Source: CAMYOC01 sp963704875 (GTDB lineage Bacteria > Pseudomonadota > Gammaproteobacteria > Steroidobacterales > XN24). From it: 64,000 bases of DNA. The notes beneath the pieces were generated by a model that ran no database searches, was not told the origin of the DNA, and worked only from the letters and a program-made list of their open reading frames with translations. The stretch is taken from NCBI GenBank assembly GCA_963704875.1, contig CAVPIA010000004.1, positions 47,029-111,028 of the forward strand, read 5' to 3'. Positions 26,985 to 34,511 of the stretch are shown in pieces (the stretch's first letter is position 1; each line of letters opens with the position of its first letter). A program made the position numbers and the translations under genes.

Positions 26985-27032
26985 AAAAGGGGGCAGGTCT
27001 GTTTCTCCCAAGTAAATAAACCTGGCCCCTTT
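26985..27032. repeat. Family A hairpin repeat (variant)
   Basis: AAAAGGGGGCAGGTCTGTTT and AAATAAACCTGGCCCCTTTT. Both arms carry compensating changes from GTGTCAG to GGGGCAG / CTGGCCCC, which keeps the stem paired. It abuts the broken SnoaL-like gene. Confidence 0.85.
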
Positions 27033-27108
27033 TATGCCTCTTCCGACACTCATTTGCTTATTAAACCGCCGCACGGTAAACAAGACGCCAAACGGAGGAA
27101 ACCTGACT

Positions 27109-28212
27109 ATGCATTCGATTCGTGGACGTGTCTGGATCATCGGGCTGCTGTCGGCCCTGCTCTGTTTTGTCACTGCGCAGGCCGAAGAAGAGAAGATCCT
27201 CAATCTTTACACCTGGGCGGACTACATTGGCGAGGACACGGTAGCGAACTTCCAGGAACAGACCGGGATCAAGATCAACCACGATGTCTACGACTCCAAC
27301 GAAATGCTGGAGACCAAACTGCTCACCGGCAATTCGGGCTACGACGTGGTCATGCCCACCGCGTTCTTCCTCGAGCGGCAGATCCAGGCAGGCGTGTTCC
27401 AGAAGCTGGACAAGACGCAGTTGAGCAACTATGGGAACCTGGACGCCGACACTCTGGAGCGGATGGCGTCGCACGATCCGAACAATGAGTACGGCCTCCC
27501 GTACATGTGGGGCACGACCGGCATCGGCTACAACGAGGCCAGAGTCCGGGAAGTGTTCCCCGACGCGCCGGTGGACAGCTGGGACATGCTGTTCGATCCG
27601 GAGGTCATCTCCAGGCTGGCGGAATGCGGCGTCAGCTTTCTGGACGCACCCAGCGAAGTCTTCGCCACCGCCCTCAACTATCTGGGCAGGGATCCCAACA
27701 GCGAGGATCCCGATGACCTGAAAGCCGCCGAGGCACTGCTGGCCAAGGTGCGTCCATATATCCGTTACTTCCATTCGCAGCAGTACATGGACGACCTGGC
27801 CACCGGCGAGATCTGCGTTGCAATGAGCTGGAGCGGCGACGTGTTTTGGGCTGGCCGACGCGCCGCCGAATCAGGGAACGGGGTGGAACTGAGCTACAGC
27901 ATCCCGCAGGAAGGGGCGATCATCTGGTTCGATGCGATGGCGATCCCGAGCGACGCGCCACATCCGGGTAACGCCCACCTGTTCCTCAACTACCTGATGG
28001 AACCCGAAGTGATCGCCGGCATTTCGAACTTTATCTTTTTCGCCAACGGCAACGCAGCGTCAGTCGAGTTCATCGACGAGCAGATTCTCGGCAACCCGGT
28101 CATCTATCCGCCGGCAGCGGTCAAAGCCACACTGTTCCCGGCCCGGGTCCACTCGGCCCGGTTCCAACGGCTCCAGACCCGGGCCTGGACCCGATTCAAG
28201 ACCGGCCATTAG
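27109..28212 (+). CDS. Polyamine ABC transporter periplasmic binding protein (PotF-like)
   Basis: 367 residues from the ATG at 27109, with GGAGG upstream. A signal peptide ends at TAQA-EEE. LNLYTWADYIGEDTVANFQE, then YDSNEMLETKLLTGNSGYDV, and AMSWSGDVFWAG are family signatures of PotF/PotD spermidine/putrescine-binding proteins; Trp and Asp/Glu in these segments bind the polyamine amines. No permease or ATPase genes are adjacent, so it is an orphan binding protein that may serve a transporter encoded elsewhere. Family B and C repeats follow the stop directly. Confidence 0.9.
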   Translation: MHSIRGRVWIIGLLSALLCFVTAQAEEEKILNLYTWADYIGEDTVANFQEQTGIKINHDVYDSNEMLETKLLTGNSGYDVVMPTAFFLERQIQAGVFQKLDKTQLSNYGNLDADTLERMASHDPNNEYGLPYMWGTTGIGYNEARVREVFPDAPVDSWDMLFDPEVISRLAECGVSFLDAPSEVFATALNYLGRDPNSEDPDDLKAAEALLAKVRPYIRYFHSQQYMDDLATGEICVAMSWSGDVFWAGRRAAESGNGVELSYSIPQEGAIIWFDAMAIPSDAPHPGNAHLFLNYLMEPEVIAGISNFIFFANGNAASVEFIDEQILGNPVIYPPAAVKATLFPARVHSARFQRLQTRAWTRFKTGH

Positions 28213-28214
28213 TT

Positions 28215-28259
28215 AAGGTGACAGTGACCCTAATTCGACCGGTCAGGGTCACTGTCACC
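28215..28259. repeat. Family B hairpin repeat (full)
   Basis: AAGGTGACAGTGACCCTAAT and AGGGTCACTGTCACC pair strongly around a CGACCGGTC-containing loop, two bases after the potF-like stop codon; it could act as a terminator-like structure. Confidence 0.9.
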
Positions 28260-28293
28260 AGATCAGGGCGTCGGCCGGAGTGAGGGTCAGCCT

Positions 28294-28335
28294 GGGGTCA
28301 GAGTAGAAAACCTCTCGAATTTTTACTCTGACCCC
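28294..28335. repeat. Family C hairpin repeat (full)
   Basis: GGGGTCAGAGTA and TACTCTGACCCC are perfect inverted arms, just downstream of the DUF4242 gene. Confidence 0.9.
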
Positions 28336-28346
28336 ATTTGTGGTCC

Positions 28347-28619
28347 TCACTCGGCCGTTGTCGGATCAATAACCGTGCGTACCTCCGAGACCGAGTTCGC
28401 CGGGAATCCCCCCATCTCTGCATGCTTGCGAACAGACGCTTCGTCCGGGGCAATGTAAACACAGTAGATTTTGTCGTCCGTCACATAACTGTTGACCCAT
28501 TGAACCTGTGGTCCGAGCTCACGCAGCACGCCGCATGACTTCTGCGAGATTCCCTGCAATTCCGGCGTCGAAAGTTTTCCTGCACCGGGGATCTCGCGCT
28601 CAATCACGAACTTTGGCAT
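28347..28619 (-). CDS. DUF4242 domain protein
   Basis: 90 residues, with AAGGAG seven bases before the ATG at 28619. MPKFVIEREIPGAGKL at the start, VQWVNSYVTDDKIYCVYIAP in the middle and KHAEMGGFPANSVSEV near the end are typical of the DUF4242 family (ferredoxin-like fold, about 80-95 residues). The function is unknown; some members have been described as nickel-binding. It is a single-gene unit between repeats. Confidence 0.85.
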   Translation of the reverse strand: MPKFVIEREIPGAGKLSTPELQGISQKSCGVLRELGPQVQWVNSYVTDDKIYCVYIAPDEASVRKHAEMGGFPANSVSEVRTVIDPTTAE

Positions 28620-28669
28620 GTTGTTGCTCCTTCTACCGGGTTAAAACGTCAGCGTTGATACTATCCGCT

Positions 28670-28718
28670 AAAAGGTGTCAGGTTTATTTTTTTATGAAGA
28701 ACAGACCTGACACGTCTT
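28670..28718. repeat. Family A hairpin repeat (full)
   Basis: AAAAGGTGTCAGGTTTATTT and CAGACCTGACACGTCTT, upstream of the DUF4242 gene. Confidence 0.85.
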
Positions 28719-28812
28719 CTGACACAGCGCGCCATTGAGGAGCACACCGGCCGCCGGGTATCGGCATCAGGCCAGGGACGGCCGCGGAAATCCAGGGTGC
28801 GGGGCTCGAACG

Positions 28813-28836
28813 AAAAATAAACCTGACACCTTTTCT
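28813..28836. repeat. Family A half-repeat
   Basis: AAAATAAACCTGACACCTTT, a right half only, 60 bp upstream of the OsmC gene. Confidence 0.75.
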
Positions 28837-28897
28837 GCACTAAACTACTGCTGGCTGAAGGAACAACCTGGCCGGATCCGGATTCTGGAGACCCGCA

Positions 28898-29353
28898 ATG
28901 CAAGACCTTCCTCACCACTACCGCGTCGCGGCCAAAGGCGAGCCGGAGGGAGACGTTCACGTCACGGCTGATGACGTCGCGTCAATCATTTCCGGACCAC
29001 CCCCCGAGTTCGGCGGACCCGGCGGCCAATGGTCCCCGGAAACACTGCTGGTCGCCGCTGTGGCCGATTGCTTCATCCTCAGCTTCCGGGCCATCGCCAG
29101 AGCATCCAGGCTTCAATGGGCATCGGTCGAGTGTCACGCTGAAGGAAAGCTCGAACGCGTAGACAGCGCGATGAGGTTCACGGAGTTCACCGTGAACGCG
29201 ACGCTTCATGTGCCGCCGGACACCGACGAGCAGAAGGCGCACCGGATACTCGAGAAAGCCGAGGCGACCTGTTTGGTGACGAACTCCTTGTCTGCGTCGC
29301 GACGATTGAACGCGGTGGTGCAGGTGAACTCATCGGCTGTAGAGGGACAATAA
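28898..29353 (+). CDS. OsmC-family protein
   Basis: 151 residues, GGAGA six bases upstream of the ATG. The two conserved Cys of OsmC/Ohr peroxiredoxins are visible: Cys58 in LVAAVADCFILSFRAIAR and Cys125 in EKAEATCLVTNSL. PGGQWSPETLLVAAVADC is the standard family block. Members reduce organic hydroperoxides with these Cys as the redox pair. The family-typical Arg and Glu were not checked. It is a single gene, followed by a family B repeat. Confidence 0.88.
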   Translation: MQDLPHHYRVAAKGEPEGDVHVTADDVASIISGPPPEFGGPGGQWSPETLLVAAVADCFILSFRAIARASRLQWASVECHAEGKLERVDSAMRFTEFTVNATLHVPPDTDEQKAHRILEKAEATCLVTNSLSASRRLNAVVQVNSSAVEGQ

Positions 29354-29424
29354 CCCGGGTTCAGGCTCACTCGCTCGTCTGCTCTGACGCCAAGTTCGAT
29401 GTGCCCGACGCGGCAGAATAGTCA

Positions 29425-29469
29425 GGGTGACAGTGACCTTAATTCGGCGGAGTTAGGGTCACTGTCACC
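29425..29469. repeat. Family B hairpin repeat (full)
   Basis: GGGTGACAGTGACCTTAATT and GTTAGGGTCACTGTCACC pair; it lies in the gap before the TIR-TPR gene. Confidence 0.9.
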
Positions 29470-29553
29470 GGATTGTTTTCGATTACCGGGCGGAAGTGCT
29501 AATTTACGCGCGCTATGCTTACACATTCTTATTTATAGGGCGGGAACGTCGCT

Positions 29554-31278
29554 TTGGACAAACCGCTCCCGTCGTATAAAGGCACCGAGCCGTATGTGTT
29601 TGTCTGCTATGCACACAAGAACGCGGACAGTGTCTATGCCGACCTGATCCTGCTCGATGGCAGTGGCATACATCTGTGGTACGACGAAGGCATCTCCGCC
29701 GGAAAATCCTGGCGCGCTGAGATAGCCGGTGCGATCAAGGGCGCGAAGAAATTTCTCTTCTTTATCTCCGAGGCGTCGCTTCAATCGTCTCATTGCCTGA
29801 GGGAAATTGATTACGCCATCAGTCACGACATTGAGATCGTGCCGGTGTACCTGGACGGCTCCACGCTGCCGGCGGAGCTGGAGCTGGTTCTGAACCGAGT
29901 GCACGCGCTGTTCCGCCACACCGACTCCATGTATCAGGAACATCTGCTTGAAGCGCTGCAGCAGGACGGCTCCCGGTTCGCCCCGTTTGTCAGGGCAAAG
30001 AAGAGCCACAAGCTCAGTATGACACTCGCATTGCTGTTGCTTGCAGCCACCGGGCTACTGCTGTTTGCCTGGTCGCCCTGGGATTCCGCTGTCACCGGCA
30101 AGAACAGCGATCCGGCGAAGATGGCCGCACCGAATGCCTACAATCGCTACCTCGAGGGCCTCGATCTGATCGCGCGTTGGGACCAGGGCAACAATCTCGA
30201 TACATCGATCGACTTGTTCCGCGAAGCCACCACCCTCGACCCGGACTTCGCGCTGGCCTTTGCCCGGCTGGCCGAGGCCCTGCGCATGCGGTACGCGCTA
30301 ACCAGCGACGAGGCGTATCTGACCGAAGCAGTCGCGAACGCGGACGAAGCTATTCGCCTGGACGATAGCCTGGCACCTGTTCAGGTGGCTTATGGGCGGA
30401 TTCAGGTTACGCAAGGCAACTTTGACCTCGCGCTTGCGGCCCTGCAGCGTGCGGTCGCCATCGACCCCAACGACGCAAAGGCCCACCAGGCCATCGCCAC
30501 CGTCTATGAGCGGCTCGGACGACTGGACGATGCCGAGGCGTCCTTCAAGAAGGCCATTGCGTTCGACCCGGAGAACATCGGGATCCTCGATTCCTACGCA
30601 AATTTCCTGTTCCGTCAAGGCCGATCCGACGACGCCGCCCGGCAGTGGCAAACGGTTATCCGCATCGCCCCGGACAACTTTGCCGCGCTGGTCAATCTCG
30701 GCTCCGCGCTCAGCGAGACGGGCAAGATCGCTGAAGCGATCACTGTCTCTCAGCGTGCGATCGAATTGCGACCCTCCTATATGGCCTATTCAAACCTGGG
30801 CACCGCCTACTCGCGAGCGCAAAGATATACGGACGCAGCTGAAGCCTATCGAAAAGCGTTGGAACTCGACGACACGGACTGGCTCGCCTGGGGCAACCTG
30901 GCTTACGTTTACGCATGGACCAACGGCATGGATGCGCAGGCCACCGAGACATTCCAGCGGGCGATCGAGCTGGCCGAGGCCGCGCGTCCTCAGAACCCGC
31001 GCGATCCGTTCGTGCACAGCGATCTCGCGCTCTACTACGTCAAGACCGGACAAACGGAGCTGGCGCTCCAGCGCCTGGGGACCGCGACCACCCTTGCCCC
31101 CGACTCCGGGGAGATCCAGGCCGCCGGCGCCGAAGTCTATGAGCTGCTCGGGCAGCGGGACAAGGCGATCGAGCTGGCAAAACTCTCTCTCGATCTGGGT
31201 TATCCAAGACAAAGACTTCAGCGCAATCCCGAGATGTCCGAGCTGCTGAGCGATCCGCGAATGCAGGCGTCGCCGTAG
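29554..31278 (+). CDS. TIR domain, single membrane helix and TPR repeats
   Basis: 574 residues from a TTG at 29554, with GGGCGGGAA upstream. A TIR domain covers about 12-130: EPYVFVCYAHKNADSVYADL, then LWYDEGISAGKSWRAEIAGA and FFISEASLQSSHCLREIDYA. Glu84 in CLREIDYA aligns with the catalytic Glu of NADase TIRs. A membrane helix lies near 154-173 (KLSMTLALLLLAATGLLLFA), followed by at least nine TPR-like units (195-560; AHQAIATVYERLGRLDDAEA is a clear one). The TIR would be cytoplasmic and the TPRs periplasmic if oriented inside-out. Unlike the TIR protein at 19893 it lacks an obvious TolB-like domain. The role is unknown. Confidence 0.88.
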   Translation: MDKPLPSYKGTEPYVFVCYAHKNADSVYADLILLDGSGIHLWYDEGISAGKSWRAEIAGAIKGAKKFLFFISEASLQSSHCLREIDYAISHDIEIVPVYLDGSTLPAELELVLNRVHALFRHTDSMYQEHLLEALQQDGSRFAPFVRAKKSHKLSMTLALLLLAATGLLLFAWSPWDSAVTGKNSDPAKMAAPNAYNRYLEGLDLIARWDQGNNLDTSIDLFREATTLDPDFALAFARLAEALRMRYALTSDEAYLTEAVANADEAIRLDDSLAPVQVAYGRIQVTQGNFDLALAALQRAVAIDPNDAKAHQAIATVYERLGRLDDAEASFKKAIAFDPENIGILDSYANFLFRQGRSDDAARQWQTVIRIAPDNFAALVNLGSALSETGKIAEAITVSQRAIELRPSYMAYSNLGTAYSRAQRYTDAAEAYRKALELDDTDWLAWGNLAYVYAWTNGMDAQATETFQRAIELAEAARPQNPRDPFVHSDLALYYVKTGQTELALQRLGTATTLAPDSGEIQAAGAEVYELLGQRDKAIELAKLSLDLGYPRQRLQRNPEMSELLSDPRMQASP

Positions 31279-31382
31279 CGCATCGCAAATCAATACAAGC
31301 CATTGCGCTAGCGTCACAATTCGTTCAGTGTGCGCCGGCAGACATTTCAAGCAGAAAAAACCATTAACGAGGAAATGACCAC

Positions 31383-31661
31383 ATGGCAGACATCAATATC
31401 GATTTGGGCGCTGAAGGATCACCGCTGAGCGGCGCACATCCAGGGGATAAAGTTACCTGGACCAACAGCTCGGGGTTTAACATTTCAACGTTCGTCCTCC
31501 CGACCTGCGTCAGCCCGAATCAGAGTCCGGCACCGATAGCCAATGGCGCGACTACGCGGCAATACACGATCAACAACGGCTCGAGTGGCAACTACGCGTA
31601 TGAATGGATCGAAGACGATTCGAAACGAGGGACGCGCAGCGGCACTATTGACGTCAACTAG
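31383..31661 (+). CDS. Small hypothetical beta-rich protein
   Basis: 92 residues, GAGGAA before the ATG at 31383. SPLSGAHPGDKVTWTNSSGF is like the N-terminal sandwich of cupredoxin-like folds (PGDxVxW), and SGNYAYEWIEDDSKRGTRSG resembles a later strand, but no copper ligands (His/Cys/Met set) are evident: only one Cys is present. No signal peptide. It follows the TIR-TPR gene by about 100 bp and precedes a family B repeat. Confidence 0.55.
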   Translation: MADINIDLGAEGSPLSGAHPGDKVTWTNSSGFNISTFVLPTCVSPNQSPAPIANGATTRQYTINNGSSGNYAYEWIEDDSKRGTRSGTIDVN

Positions 31662-31670
31662 CAGGTTTCA

Positions 31671-31715
31671 AGGTGACAGTGACCTTAATTCGATGGGGAT
31701 AGGGTCACTGTCCCC
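31671..31715. repeat. Family B hairpin repeat (full)
   Basis: AAGGTGACAGTGACCTTAAT and ATAGGGTCACTGTCCCC, ten bases after the stop of the small gene. Confidence 0.9.
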
Positions 31716-31828
31716 GGATTTCTCATCCCGGAAAGCGGGCTGTGTTCGGCATACCGGACATTTCCTTGGGTTGAGAAAGTGCGGCTTTGAATGGCTTCCC
31801 GACACTTGACCAGGCCGCCAGGATGCTG

Positions 31829-32506
31829 TCAGGGCACCCACATAAATTTCACCCTGTCCGAGCCCATGCGGGACTGCCCGCCACCCAGACGGAAGTCTAT
31901 TTGCTGGATAAATTCTCCGCCAATCCTATGGTCGCCCGCAGTCTTCACCTTGAAACGCCACTGCTCAATGGCGTTCACTGTCGGAATAACGAATGTGGTA
32001 TGACTGGATTCCAGAACGCGGATGTTTTCCGTGAAGCCATCAGAATTGACGGTGAACTGAACCTTGACGTAACCCTCCATTTTCTTTTTTTGCGCTCGAG
32101 CCGGGTACTTGGGTTGTATCTGGCGCAACGGTCGCGGCGTCGATTGATAATCCACGATGTTCACCGCATAACCGGTCTCGACCTCTTCCAGCAGGTATGT
32201 TATCTGGACCGGAGTGGTGCTTTCGACGGACACACCGTCGATCAGTGCGGGTTCGAATTCCTGCTGTTCCACCCATCGCTTGATTGGCTGGGAGAGCGGC
32301 TCAGGCGCGTCGATGAGGTCAGCATCCGTTACGTGGCCGCCGGCATCGACGGTGACGTCGACCCACACGTAGCCCCCGACCTGTTCCTGCGCGAATGCCT
32401 GACCCATGAAACAGGCGGCAAATAACAGCCCGGTGAGATTCTGCCGCACGCGGTCGTGGAAGCCCGGATTGGCCGTCTGCATAACGAAGCGAGTGGTCAA
32501 ACTCAT
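31829..32506 (-). CDS. TonB-like energy transducer with two C-terminal domains
   Basis: 225 residues. A signal-like segment (LTGLLFAACFMGQAFAQ, residues 24-40) replaces the usual cytoplasmic anchor. Two TonB C-terminal-like modules follow: residues 44-108 (YVWVDVTVDAGGHVTDADLI, then PLSQPIKRWVEQQEFEPALI) and 130-210 (QPKYPARAQKKKMEGYVKVQ, then FTVNSDGFTENIRVLES and NAIEQWRFKVK). The Pro-rich spacer of classical TonB is absent. Many exported TonB-C proteins of this type have unknown roles; coupling to ExbBD is unlikely without a membrane anchor. Confidence 0.8.
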   Translation of the reverse strand: MSLTTRFVMQTANPGFHDRVRQNLTGLLFAACFMGQAFAQEQVGGYVWVDVTVDAGGHVTDADLIDAPEPLSQPIKRWVEQQEFEPALIDGVSVESTTPVQITYLLEEVETGYAVNIVDYQSTPRPLRQIQPKYPARAQKKKMEGYVKVQFTVNSDGFTENIRVLESSHTTFVIPTVNAIEQWRFKVKTAGDHRIGGEFIQQIDFRLGGGQSRMGSDRVKFMWVP

Positions 32507-32589
32507 GATTCTGCAATTGCTACTCGTTGATCGTTGGCAATGCCTTCTCGCAAGCCTTCAGTACGGTATCCCTGACGACTTACTTCGCG

Positions 32590-34083
32590 CTATGTCCCGG
32601 CGAGCGGGATAGGCTGCCCGTTAACAAGCAAAACACCGTTGTCAAAAGAGAAATCGGTGGACAGTGAACCGAAATGCCGTTCGATCAGGCCCTGCATGAT
32701 CAAGCTATCGATCATCATCGAACTCTGTTGAGTGGCCACTGCCTCAATTTCGGTGTAATCGGCCTCCGACTCCGGGGGCAGGGTGCGCATAATCTCGCCG
32801 CGCATGAAGCTCTTGGCCATCCGCCTCGCCAGTGGCTCGGCCGTCTCAACATTGCCGCGAGCAGACAGGCCGCCAGTGATAAAGGCCGGGTTGGCACTGA
32901 GCATGGCGAGGTTGAGATTTGGCGGCAGCGCACTGCCGTCGAAGCCGAGGCCGACCCGGGCCTCAAAGTGCTGACCGTTCAGGACAAAGCGAGCGGGTTC
33001 CACACTGAAGCCGGGATTGGTCCTGAGCGCGTCTATCGCCAGCGATTCGATTTCAGGCTGCAGCTGCCCCATCAACTCTGGCGTAGCGAGAAAGAGTTGA
33101 TGTTGTAGCCGTGTATAGCCCTCGATCAGATCGACATCGATGTCCGCAAACTTCATTGCGATCTGTACGTCGTTCAAGGCAATCTCCGGCGGACTTTTGA
33201 ATTCATCGATTTCATAGACCATCGCCATCGATACCTTTTCCCCGCCATCGTTGGCGCGTGTGTCCATCTCGAAACTGACACCGTTGGCCGTAAACGACTC
33301 CGCACCGTATTGCCCGGAAGGTTCGTATGTCATTGATTCGACGCCGAAACTGTGAATACCCAGCCATATGTAGTCGCCGAGTCTTTGCGCATCGATGCCG
33401 ATGCCGATCCCGGAAGCGCTCAGTGTTCCGGTCTCGAACCGGGCCTCCACGGTCTCAATGATTCCGCTTGTATCGAGGGTTCGCTTGTCGGGATCATAGG
33501 TTCCATTCGCAAGGAAACCGCTGAAGCGTGTATCGGAACCGTCATCCGTCTGCCAGATCATTGGCGGCACATTCGTATGGAACTCCATCGTGCCGTCGAA
33601 ACGTACAGTCCCGTCTGTGAGCAACAGATACGGCGCGTCAGTCATCGCTCGTAACTCAGCAAGCGGCCCGGTCGAGGAGTCGAGCTGCATCACCATCGTG
33701 GCCAGCGCAAATTTAATGCCGTCACCGATGATCAGCGGCCCGTGCTGGATGTCGATATCGAAGGAGAGTTCACCGTTGAAGAACTTGCCCAGGAGCTCAA
33801 TTACGGCGTCGCTGCGAGGATCGGAAGAGCCTGCGGACGTAGCAGTATCAACCAGACTTCTGAACCGTTCCGCATATTCTTCTGAGGCGGCTAACCGTAC
33901 CGACGCCTGGCTCTCATAAAAGCCGCGCTCGTAGTTGACAATCTCGACTGTAAAAGCCGGATTCGACACTCCGGCCGAGATCTCCGATCGAATCTGCCGC
34001 TCGTAAATGTAGCCCAGCGCCGGCGGGGTCAACGCTACGATCAGACCCACTGCAAGTAGTACAAGCAATACGCGTTTGAACAT
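32590..34083 (-). CDS. YdgA-like DUF945 family protein
   Basis: 497 residues, AGGAG before the ATG at 34083. An N-terminal membrane anchor (FKRVLLVLLAVGLIVALTPP) is followed by ALGYIYERQIRSEISAGVSN and VNYERGFYESQASVRLA, the DUF945 opening with the conserved YERG. The rest is a long beta-rich domain with repeated IDVDL and GLSARGNVETAEPL segments, and length matches the family (about 480-500). DUF945/YdgA proteins are periplasmic-facing with an unknown role in the envelope. Single gene. Confidence 0.85.
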   Translation of the reverse strand: MFKRVLLVLLAVGLIVALTPPALGYIYERQIRSEISAGVSNPAFTVEIVNYERGFYESQASVRLAASEEYAERFRSLVDTATSAGSSDPRSDAVIELLGKFFNGELSFDIDIQHGPLIIGDGIKFALATMVMQLDSSTGPLAELRAMTDAPYLLLTDGTVRFDGTMEFHTNVPPMIWQTDDGSDTRFSGFLANGTYDPDKRTLDTSGIIETVEARFETGTLSASGIGIGIDAQRLGDYIWLGIHSFGVESMTYEPSGQYGAESFTANGVSFEMDTRANDGGEKVSMAMVYEIDEFKSPPEIALNDVQIAMKFADIDVDLIEGYTRLQHQLFLATPELMGQLQPEIESLAIDALRTNPGFSVEPARFVLNGQHFEARVGLGFDGSALPPNLNLAMLSANPAFITGGLSARGNVETAEPLARRMAKSFMRGEIMRTLPPESEADYTEIEAVATQQSSMMIDSLIMQGLIERHFGSLSTDFSFDNGVLLVNGQPIPLAGT

Positions 34084-34298
34084 CCCTGTATCTCCTGACG
34101 GCGACCGCTAGAGGAACACTGGCTAATGTCACTCAGCTCTTTTTGTTGAGTCGAGGATGGCTCCAGCGAGAATCCGGCCGGGTGGGCGACGGTTCACCGC
34201 GATGCCTCCCCATCCATGGGCGCGCAGGCGCATTTATGGCACATATTGGATTGAGCGACAACCCGTTGACTGCCCGCATCTGCGATGGGGAGATCTGG

Positions 34299-34330
34299 AA
34301 AAGGTGTCAGCGACGTTCGTCTCTGACCCC
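34299..34330. repeat. Hybrid repeat: family A left arm, family C right arm
   Basis: AAAAGGTGTCAGCGACG is joined to CGTCTCTGACCCC. The inner GTCAG-CGACG / CGTCTCTGAC still pair, so a hairpin forms from two different family ends. Confidence 0.7.
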
Positions 34331-34398
34331 GGCGTCCGCATGGTGTTGCGCTTGCCGTCGCTTGCCCGTCGCCTGTTGGCCATGCTGCGGGGAGTTGT

Positions 34399-34438
34399 GG
34401 TCACTGTCCCTAATCTTTTCACACTGTCACCTTTTCCA
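34399..34438. repeat. Family B degenerate repeat
   Basis: GTCACTGTCCCTAATC followed by CACACTGTCACCTTTTCC: two right-type halves of family B in the same orientation rather than a hairpin. Confidence 0.6.
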
Positions 34439-34511
34439 CCGAATCATGGAGTTTTTGTGGATTCGTTTCGGCGCATGATCCGGCGCCCAGCGGCGCTGCT
34501 ATATTCGCCGG

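Larger units (their letters stand above)
34084..34511. other. Intergenic region rich in repeat halves
   Basis: This 428-bp divergent region holds an A/C hybrid repeat at 34299 and a family B half near 34399. No supported gene is seen; the promoters for the DUF945 gene and the sensor kinase must be here. Confidence 0.55.
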
